From positions 1 to 6,129 of the forward strand of contig JAIRTF010000266.1 of the NCBI GenBank assembly GCA_031255075.1: DNA of 6,129 bases, read 5' to 3'. The notes beneath the pieces are model-generated. The model was not told the origin of the DNA, did not search any database, and saw only the letters and a list, made by a program, of their open reading frames with translations. Below, one piece after another: positions 1 to 4,976 of the stretch. The position numbers and the translations under genes were made by a program. Within the stretch, counting starts at the first letter, position 1. Each line of letters begins with the position of its first letter. Source of the stretch: Bifidobacteriaceae bacterium (GTDB taxonomy: Bacteria > Actinomycetota > Actinomycetes > Actinomycetales > WQXJ01).

Positions 1-28
1 CGGGTGTGCGGGCCGGCGGGTAGAACCG

Positions 29-44
29 TAAGCTTGATCCGATG
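29..44 (+). promoter_or_regulatory. Predicted leaderless promoter -10 and start of the plsC-gpsA operon
   Basis: TAAGCT at 29-34 fits the TANNNT -10 pattern and lies 7 nt before the ATG at 42, so a transcript starting 6-8 nt after the -10 would begin at or next to the start codon. No Shine-Dalgarno-like purine run lies in the usual position. A -35 element would fall near positions 5-11, where nothing matches TTGACA well. The same geometry recurs at two other operon heads in this window. The element is read from sequence only. Confidence 0.5.
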
Positions 45-761
45 GCCAAGAAACGTGTCCCCTTTGCCTACAAGGTGGTGATTGCCATCTTGGCGCCGTT
101 GGCCTATGTGCTGACCAAACGCCAATGGCGGGGCCGCGAAAACTTCCCCGGTGATGGCGGTTTCATTGTTGCCGCCAACCACATTTCCTCGATGGACTTC
201 TTGCCGTTGGTGCACATGTTGGCCTGGTGGGTTAGGCCGCCGCAGGTGCTAGCCAAGGAATCATTGTTTCGGGTGCCGGTGGTGGGCGCCGCCATGCGCG
301 GTATGGGCATGATTCCGGTCTATCGGGGGACGGCCAAAGCTGGGTGGGCTTTGAAGGACGCCGCCAAAGCTCTAGAAGAAGGCGGCCTGGTGCTGATTTA
401 CCCTGAGGGAACGGTCACCCGGGATCCGGACACTTGGCCAATGCGTGGCCGCCCTGGGGCTGTGCGGTTGGCTTTGGAAACCGGGCGGCCGCTGGTGCCA
501 GTAGCCCAGTGGGGCGCCCAGCGGATGCTGCCCAAAGGTCACAAATGTCCCCGGGTCTTTCCACGCACCAGAGTCAAAATGCTGGTTGGCAAACCACTGG
601 ATCTGTCTGATCTGCGTGATAGTCCCAACCGCGAAGCGGCCGTCAAGCAGGGCACCGAACGTCTGATGGTTACGCTGGGACAAATGGTTGGTGAGTTGCG
701 TGGGCTTCAGCCGCCGGACCAGCCTTACAACCAGTTCACCAAGCGAAAGGACCAACCGTGA
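42..761 (+). CDS. plsC: 1-acyl-sn-glycerol-3-phosphate acyltransferase (PlsC/LPLAT family)
   Basis: This 239-aa protein should transfer an acyl chain to the sn-2 position of lysophosphatidic acid, giving phosphatidic acid at the inner face of the membrane. The acyltransferase motifs appear in order: HX4D catalytic box at H47-D52 (NHISSMD), substrate-binding block GMIPVYRG at 89-96, EGT block YPEGTVTRD at 120-128, and the PLVPVAQWG block at 150-158. A short hydrophobic stretch at about residues 11-24, with lysines before it, may dip into the membrane. The length is normal for the family. ATG 42 is chosen because the -10-like TAAGCT lies just upstream and the protein starts with a typical basic N-terminus. 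The last codons overlap the gpsA start by 4 nt, which implies an operon. The family is certain, but the exact acyl acceptor is inferred: actinobacteria often carry several PlsC paralogues, including ones for other lipids. Confidence 0.9.
   Translation: MAKKRVPFAYKVVIAILAPLAYVLTKRQWRGRENFPGDGGFIVAANHISSMDFLPLVHMLAWWVRPPQVLAKESLFRVPVVGAAMRGMGMIPVYRGTAKAGWALKDAAKALEEGGLVLIYPEGTVTRDPDTWPMRGRPGAVRLALETGRPLVPVAQWGAQRMLPKGHKCPRVFPRTRVKMLVGKPLDLSDLRDSPNREAAVKQGTERLMVTLGQMVGELRGLQPPDQPYNQFTKRKDQP
746..751 (+). promoter_or_regulatory. Ribosome binding site for gpsA
   Basis: AAAGGA lies inside the end of plsC, 6 nt before the GTG at 758. It supports the GTG start, which overlaps the plsC stop codon as GTGA. 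Confidence 0.6.
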
Positions 762-1780
762 AACGGGTGTGCGTGATAGGCGGCGGCGCCTGGGGAACGG
801 TTTTCGGTCAGCTACTGGTCGACGCCGGGGCGGAGGTGGCGTTGGTCACCCGGGATGCCGAACTGGCCCAACAGATCAGCCGGGGTGAAAATCCGCGCAA
901 CTATCCAGGAGTGGAGTTGGCTGGCATTGCCGCTACGGCTAACCCGGCCGAAGGTTTGGCCGGGGCTGAGTTGGTGCTGATTGCGGTGGGCGCCCAAACC
1001 GCCCGCGAGGTGGTGACCGCTATCCAGCCGCTGATCCCAGCTGAGGCTGTGGTGGCGTCTTTGATCAAAGGCATTGAGGTGGGCTCCGGTCAGCGCATGT
1101 CTGAGGTGTTGGCACAAGCCGGCGGTTTGGATGCGGACCGGGTGGCGGTGGTATCCGGACCGAACTTGGCCGGCGAATTGCTGCTGCGTGAACCCTCCGC
1201 CACGGTGGTGGCCTGCACCGATGAGGCCCAAGCCCGGCGGGTTGCCAGCCGGATAGCCACGCCCTACCTGCGTCCTTACACCAACCCTGATGTGGTCGGA
1301 GTCGAAATCTGCGGCGCCATGAAGAACATTGTGGCCATGGCGGTGGGCGCGGCTCGCGGCCTGGGCTACGGCTACAACACCTGCGCCACGCTGATGACCC
1401 GCGGCTTGGCGGAGATGACCCGGGTCGGCTTGGCGTTGGGGGCTGACCTTGAAACCTTCGCCGGCATGGCCGGTTTTGGGGACTTGGCGGCGACCTGCTT
1501 TTCGGCCCGGTCGCGAAACTTCCAAGTCGGCAACCATTTGGGGCAAGGCCTGTCGATCGAAGCCGCCATCACCGCCACCAAAGGTACGGCTGAGGCGGTG
1601 TCAACATCTCTGGCGGTCCAAGCGGTGGCCCGCAAACACGGCGTGGACGTGCCGATCACCGATGGTGTGGTGGCTGTCACCCATGGCGGAGTCAACGTCA
1701 AGGAGATGGGCCGTGAGCTGTTGGCGCGTCCGTTCAGGTCAGAAGGGTCACGCTATTTGGCGTGGCCGCCCACCAGCTAG
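758..1780 (+). CDS. gpsA: Glycerol-3-phosphate dehydrogenase [NAD(P)+]
   Basis: This cytoplasmic enzyme reduces dihydroxyacetone phosphate to sn-glycerol-3-phosphate, the backbone for phospholipid synthesis, and so feeds the acyltransferase encoded just upstream. At 340 aa it matches the usual family length. The N-terminal Rossmann fold carries the dinucleotide loop GGGAWG (residues 8-13). The SLIKGIE block holds K104, VSGPNLAGE lies at 132-140, and GAMKN holds the expected catalytic lysine K189. The C-terminal signature GFGDLAATCFSARSRN (239-254) includes D242 and R253-N254. A KGTAEA segment at 275-280 corresponds to the usual KGxxxEG loop, with the glycine replaced by alanine. The start is GTG, its frame overlaps the plsC stop by 4 nt, and AAAGGA precedes it, so the two proteins are probably translationally coupled. 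The gene ends 51 nt short of a convergent gene. Confidence 0.96.
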   Translation: MKRVCVIGGGAWGTVFGQLLVDAGAEVALVTRDAELAQQISRGENPRNYPGVELAGIAATANPAEGLAGAELVLIAVGAQTAREVVTAIQPLIPAEAVVASLIKGIEVGSGQRMSEVLAQAGGLDADRVAVVSGPNLAGELLLREPSATVVACTDEAQARRVASRIATPYLRPYTNPDVVGVEICGAMKNIVAMAVGAARGLGYGYNTCATLMTRGLAEMTRVGLALGADLETFAGMAGFGDLAATCFSARSRNFQVGNHLGQGLSIEAAITATKGTAEAVSTSLAVQAVARKHGVDVPITDGVVAVTHGGVNVKEMGRELLARPFRSEGSRYLAWPPTS

Positions 1781-1831
1781 AACTATTAGAGCCCCATTTG
1801 GAATTGGCGATCAGAACTCACAACTGATTGG

Positions 1832-2368
1832 CTAATCCAGCCACATGATTTCAATTGTGACTGACCCGGTGCCAATGCGATTGGATGAATCGAAGATTCT
1901 GGCTTCCATTGTTCCGCCGCCCGGATGGGTCTTGGTCATAGTTACCTCCAGCCGCGGATCTTGGCTCTGGCTGCTCTTGGCCCAGCCGCGGCTACCGGCG
2001 TAGTCGGTGATGGCGGCCACAGCCGCTGGGATGTTGCCCGCTGGTGGCTCAAACCGGCGGGTCACCCGCGCTTTGCGGTCTTTGACATCATCAACCAGGT
2101 TGTCCCAGCTGGCACCGGAGTAGTCGGTGGCGTCCAGCAGATGCATGTTCAGCAGGTCGCGGCTGGCTAGGGACTCCGAAACCAGCGGTGCCAGCGGCTC
2201 CTCTGGGCTCCAGATACCTTGAGCTCTTCCCCAATACCAAATGCCGTATGCCAAACCCCCCAACACCAACAAGGTGATGACTGTCTTGATCCACGAATTG
2301 GACCGATGGGGGGAGTAATGGGAACTACTTGGCCGATAACTGGTCTGTACAGGTGCGTACCTGACCAT
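1832..2368 (-). CDS. Uncharacterised single-pass membrane protein
   Basis: I do not recognise this 178-aa protein. The first 28 residues are Ser/Tyr/Pro-rich with scattered Arg. A hydrophobic segment at about 28-47 (TVITLLVLGGLAYGIWYW) follows, with R22 and K28 on its N-terminal side, so the positive-inside rule predicts a cytoplasmic N-terminus and an exported C-terminal domain of about 130 residues. That domain has two repeating flavours: D/S-rich stretches with DATDYSG at 79-85 and AITDYAG at 119-125, and a C-terminal alternating segment (about 153-178) that looks like beta strands. No lipobox, cysteine or catalytic motif is seen. The start at 2368 is well supported by AGGAGG spaced 6 nt upstream. 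It has its own predicted promoter and is the only gene here with a strong Shine-Dalgarno ahead of a transcription-unit start. It is convergent with gpsA. It is probably a real gene because start, promoter and membrane topology agree, but the function is unknown. Confidence 0.8.
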   Translation of the reverse strand: MVRYAPVQTSYRPSSSHYSPHRSNSWIKTVITLLVLGGLAYGIWYWGRAQGIWSPEEPLAPLVSESLASRDLLNMHLLDATDYSGASWDNLVDDVKDRKARVTRRFEPPAGNIPAAVAAITDYAGSRGWAKSSQSQDPRLEVTMTKTHPGGGTMEARIFDSSNRIGTGSVTIEIMWLD

Positions 2369-2374
2369 TTCGGC

Positions 2375-2380
2375 CCTCCT
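2375..2380 (-). promoter_or_regulatory. Strong Shine-Dalgarno for the membrane-protein gene
   Basis: On the minus strand this reads AGGAGG, 6 nt upstream of the ATG at 2368. It fixes the start codon and contrasts with the SD-less starts of the other operon heads in the window. Confidence 0.85.
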
Positions 2381-2415
2381 TTGGTTTCAGCGACGCGTTT
2401 GGCGCGCTGCCTGCC

Positions 2416-2444
2416 AACCTACTCCCGCCACTGGCCGTAGGCAA
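2416..2444 (-). promoter_or_regulatory. Predicted sigma-70-type promoter of the membrane-protein gene
   Basis: On the minus strand TTGCCT (2444-2439) and TAGGTT (2421-2416) are separated by exactly 17 nt, a good -35/-10 pair for a housekeeping sigma factor. Transcription would start near 2409, giving a leader of about 40 nt that contains a hairpin (2389-2408) and the AGGAGG. It lies just past the terminator of the upstream gene, so this gene is probably a separate unit. Confidence 0.55.
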
Positions 2445-2466
2445 TGAACCTGGCTGTAAGGGCGTG

Positions 2467-2489
2467 AAAAATTGAGTAATCTCACTCAA
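2467..2489 (-). terminator. Rho-independent terminator of the PLP-enzyme gene
   Basis: Read on the minus strand, TTGAGT and ACTCAA (2489-2484 and 2477-2472) form a 6-bp stem around a 6-nt loop, directly followed by five Ts (2471-2467). G-U and A-U pairs can extend the stem into the T run. The hairpin starts 31 nt after the TAG stop at 2521-2523. The stem is short and AT-rich, but its position and T run are right for an intrinsic terminator. Confidence 0.6.
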
Positions 2490-2520
2490 CTCTCGCGTAG
2501 AAGTGCTGGTGGCGCGGGGG

Positions 2521-3702
2521 CTATTTTGGTTCGCAGGCCCGTGTCAGGGCCTGGTCCAGGTCCGCCCAAAGCTCGTCCACGTCTTCAATACCAACAGATA
2601 GACGAACCAAATTCGCCGGCACGGCCGCAAACTCACCAGGCCAGCGTTGGCGGCGCTCCAACATTGATTCAACGCCACCTAGGGAAGTAGCCGGCGCCCA
2701 AATCTTGGTGTATTCGGCTACCAGATCGGCGGCATCGGCCCCGCCGCGTACTTCGATGGCGATCACCCCGCCGGCGCCGCCGCGCATCTGGGTCTTGGCC
2801 AAGGCATAGCCTGGGTCCGTTTCGAGCCCGGGGTAGTGGATCTTGTCAACCGCCGGGTGGGAGTCCAACCGCCGGGCCAAAGTGGCCGCTGAGGCGTTGA
2901 TCCGGTCCAACCGCAGCGCCACCGTGCGGATGCCCCGCAGCAGCAAGAAGGCGTCAAAGCCGGATGGCGTGGCGCCGTGGATGCGGCGGAAGTCCCGCAA
3001 GGCCGAATCGTGTTCGGCACTGGCCGCGCAGACGGCGCCCATGATCAGGTCGCTGTGCCCGCCCAGGAATTTGGAGGCCGAATGGACCACCAGATCTGCC
3101 CCCCAATCAAGGGGACGCTGACCCAGCGGCGTGGCCAGGGTGTTGTCAACCGCCACGATGGCGCCCACCGCTTTGGCGGCTTCGATCAAAGCCGGGCCGT
3201 CAGCCACTTCCATCAGCGGGTTGGTTGGTGTTTCGATCCACAACATGGCGGCCGGTGCGGCGCCGGCGCCACCTTTGAGGGCTTCGACTACTTCTTCGGT
3301 CTTGTCAATGGCTACCTGGGACAGCCGGATCCGCCCATCTTGGGCTAGGGCCTGAGCCAAGGTGGTGGTGCCGTTGTAGGCGTGGGCCGGGACCACCAGC
3401 CGCCCGCCGGAGGGGATCAAAGACAGGGCTGCGTCAATGGCCGCCATCCCGGAGGCAAACAAAACTCCCGACCGGTCGGCGCCTTCCAACAGGCCAATGA
3501 CCTGTTCCACGGCGTGATGGGCAGGATTGTCGTAACGGGCATAAGACGGTTCTCCAGGAGTTGGCACGCCCCGCGAAATGAAGGTTGAGCTGAGGATTAC
3601 CGGCGGGTTGACCGGCGCGCCCTGATCCCATTCCGGGCGACCGGCGGCCACAACCACGGTCCTAGGAGACAGTTCCTTGAATGAAGGGTGGGGATGCGGC
3701 AT
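2521..3702 (-). CDS. Cys/Met-metabolism PLP-dependent enzyme (cystathionine gamma-lyase/synthase-like)
   Basis: This 393-aa fold-type I PLP enzyme of the trans-sulfuration family probably interconverts cystathionine, cysteine and homocysteine or homoserine derivatives in the cytoplasm. Visible landmarks are YARYDNP (54-60; the Tyr and Arg that bind the PLP phosphate of the partner subunit), the ring-stacking tyrosine Y109 in AYNGTTTL, WIETPTNPLMEV (155-166), VDNTLATPL with D186, and the Schiff-base lysine K211 in SASKFLGGHSD. LLLRGIRTVALRL lies at 253-265, and SLGGVESMLERR (340-351) with LVRLSVGIEDVDEL (365-378) supplies the carboxylate-binding Arg367. Methionine gamma-lyases have a cysteine where this protein has G111, which argues against that activity. 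Sequence alone does not separate gamma-lyase from gamma-synthase. NPAHHAVE replaces the usual NPTxxxLE. The length is normal. The start at 3702 has no Shine-Dalgarno but has a leaderless-type -10 just upstream, and a terminator follows. It is divergent from ddl. Confidence 0.92.
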   Translation of the reverse strand: MPHPHPSFKELSPRTVVVAAGRPEWDQGAPVNPPVILSSTFISRGVPTPGEPSYARYDNPAHHAVEQVIGLLEGADRSGVLFASGMAAIDAALSLIPSGGRLVVPAHAYNGTTTLAQALAQDGRIRLSQVAIDKTEEVVEALKGGAGAAPAAMLWIETPTNPLMEVADGPALIEAAKAVGAIVAVDNTLATPLGQRPLDWGADLVVHSASKFLGGHSDLIMGAVCAASAEHDSALRDFRRIHGATPSGFDAFLLLRGIRTVALRLDRINASAATLARRLDSHPAVDKIHYPGLETDPGYALAKTQMRGGAGGVIAIEVRGGADAADLVAEYTKIWAPATSLGGVESMLERRQRWPGEFAAVPANLVRLSVGIEDVDELWADLDQALTRACEPK

Positions 3703-3714
3703 GGCCCAAGTCTA
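3700..3714 (-). promoter_or_regulatory. Predicted leaderless promoter -10 and start of the PLP-enzyme gene
   Basis: On the minus strand TAGACT (3714-3709) matches TANNNT and is separated from the ATG (3702-3700) by 6 nt, TGGGCC. There is no Shine-Dalgarno. The expected -35 position (about 3732-3738) shows no good TTGACA match. Confidence 0.5.
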
Positions 3715-3832
3715 AGGCACCGGCGGCACGCCTGGGTTGGGCCCGTCTGCCTGCCCAAGTGGGCGGCCATCAGACCAGGTTTCGCCCTGACTTTGGTAGC
3801 CATCTGTGGGCGTTGGGGCGCCGGTGGGCGGG

Positions 3833-3848
3833 TAGCCTTGAGGCGATG
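3833..3848 (+). promoter_or_regulatory. Predicted leaderless promoter -10 and start of the ddl-thiL operon
   Basis: TAGCCT (3833-3838) fits TANNNT and lies 7 nt before the ATG at 3846. GAGG at 3840-3843 is only 2 nt from the ATG, too close to act as a Shine-Dalgarno. A TTGGGG at 3813-3818 is a possible but badly spaced -35 (14 nt). This element is the main reason for choosing ATG 3846 over an in-frame ATG at 3681. Confidence 0.5.
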
Positions 3849-4976
3849 AATCAGGTCACGAATCCGCGTCAGCGGGTGGTTTTGTTGTTCGGTGGGCGCT
3901 CCGGTGAACACTCCATCAGTTGTGTGACCGCCGGCTCCATTTTGCGGGCGATTGACCGGACCCGGTTTGAGCCGGTACCGGTTGGTATTTCCCGGACCGG
4001 CCGTTGGACTTTGGAGGCCGATGACGCCGAGGCCCTCACCAAACACGGCAGCGAGTTGCCCGAGGTAGCGGGCACCGGCCCGGAAGTGTTGCCGCCCGTT
4101 GTGGCCGGATCCAACATCTGGCGGGTGATAGAGGCCGGCCAAGTCCGTGACCTGGGGCCAATAGACGCGGTCTTCCCGCTGCTGCATGGGCCTTTCGGGG
4201 AAGACGGCACAGTTCAGGGCCTGTTGGAACTGACCGATCAGCGCTATGTCGGCTCGGGTGTGTTGGCCAGCGCCTTAGGCATGGACAAGGGCTATATGAA
4301 ACGGGCTCTGGCCGGCTGTGGTTTGCCAGTGGCTCCGTATCAACTGGTCTTGGCGGCGGACTGGCAAGCAGATCCGGCGGCTGTGATGGCCCGGTTGGAG
4401 GCGCTGCCCAGACCGTGGTTTGTCAAGCCCTGCCGGGCTGGTTCTTCTCTGGGGATTTCCAAAGTTGACCAAGTGGCCGACTTGGCGGCTGCCATCGACC
4501 TGGCTGCCTCCCATGACCCGCGCGTGCTGGTGGAGACCACCTTGAAGGGCCGCGAAGTTGAATGCGCGGTGCTCGGTTCACTAGGTGGGCGGCCGCCGCG
4601 GGCTTCGTTACCGTCTGAGATCGTGGTGGCCGGGCAACACGAGTTTTACGACTTTGACGCGAAATACCTTGATGGAGCCGGGGCCGATCTGCGTTGCCCG
4701 GCTGATCTGCCGCCGGAGGCGACGGCCCAACTGCAGGCTTTGGCGGTGGCCGCCTTCCAAGCGATTGGCGCTGAGGGGCTGGCGCGGATCGACTGCTTCT
4801 ATGACGCTTCAGCGCCGCCCGGTGAACAGTTCACCATCAATGAGATCAACACCATGCCGGGCTTCACGCCGATCTCCCAATACCCGCAGATGTGGGCCGT
4901 TTCGGGACTGCCCTATACCCAACTGATCAGCGAACTGATTGACCTGGCCTTGGACCGGCCGTTGGGCCTGCGCTGA
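3846..4976 (+). CDS. ddl: D-alanine-D-alanine ligase
   Basis: This cytoplasmic ATP-grasp enzyme joins two D-alanines for the peptidoglycan stem peptide. With the ATG at 3846 it is 376 aa, a normal length. The frame stays open back to 3681, but the extra 55 residues do not look like the family, overlap the start of the divergent gene and lie across the promoter region. Motifs in order: LFGGRSGEHSIS (14-25, E21), HGPFGEDGT (114-122), MDKGYMK (146-152), the ATP-binding block FVKPCRAGSSLGISKV (192-207), VECAVLG with E239 (238-244), the omega loop YDFDAKYL (268-275), ARIDCF with metal ligand D316 (313-318), and INEINTMPGFTPISQYP (331-347) with E333 and N335. The YDxxxKY loop is that of true D-Ala:D-Ala ligases, unlike VanA-type D-Ala:D-lactate ligases, so no built-in vancomycin resistance is implied. 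C196 replaces the usual alanine. Its stop overlaps the thiL start by one base. Confidence 0.95.
   Translation: MNQVTNPRQRVVLLFGGRSGEHSISCVTAGSILRAIDRTRFEPVPVGISRTGRWTLEADDAEALTKHGSELPEVAGTGPEVLPPVVAGSNIWRVIEAGQVRDLGPIDAVFPLLHGPFGEDGTVQGLLELTDQRYVGSGVLASALGMDKGYMKRALAGCGLPVAPYQLVLAADWQADPAAVMARLEALPRPWFVKPCRAGSSLGISKVDQVADLAAAIDLAASHDPRVLVETTLKGREVECAVLGSLGGRPPRASLPSEIVVAGQHEFYDFDAKYLDGAGADLRCPADLPPEATAQLQALAVAAFQAIGAEGLARIDCFYDASAPPGEQFTINEINTMPGFTPISQYPQMWAVSGLPYTQLISELIDLALDRPLGLR

Noticed and set aside
1..41. End of an upstream gene (TAG at 21-23 or TAA at 29-31).
   Set aside because: Only 6-9 codons would be visible, with no recognisable sequence, so frame and identity cannot be judged.
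812..1546. Long minus-strand open frame opposite gpsA (244 aa).
   Set aside because: It is antisense to a confidently assigned gene, is Gln/His/Arg/Gly-rich without family motifs, and has no supporting start signals. It is a by-product of codon bias.
1808..1830. Possible bidirectional terminator hairpin between gpsA and the convergent gene (ATCAG / CTGAT with flanking weak pairs).
   Set aside because: The stem is only 5 bp plus a wobble and one more pair, the loop is 9 nt, and no T run follows on either strand. It may still slow polymerase, but I would not annotate it.
3681..3845. N-terminal extension of ddl to an upstream in-frame ATG at 3681.
   Set aside because: The 55 extra residues are not family-like, would overlap the divergent coding sequence, and lie over the predicted ddl -10. 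ATG 3846 gives the normal Ddl N-terminus.
3597..4187. Minus-strand open frame opposite the start of ddl and the divergent promoter region (196 aa).
   Set aside because: It crosses both the divergent promoters and the conserved ddl N-terminus and has no recognisable domain.
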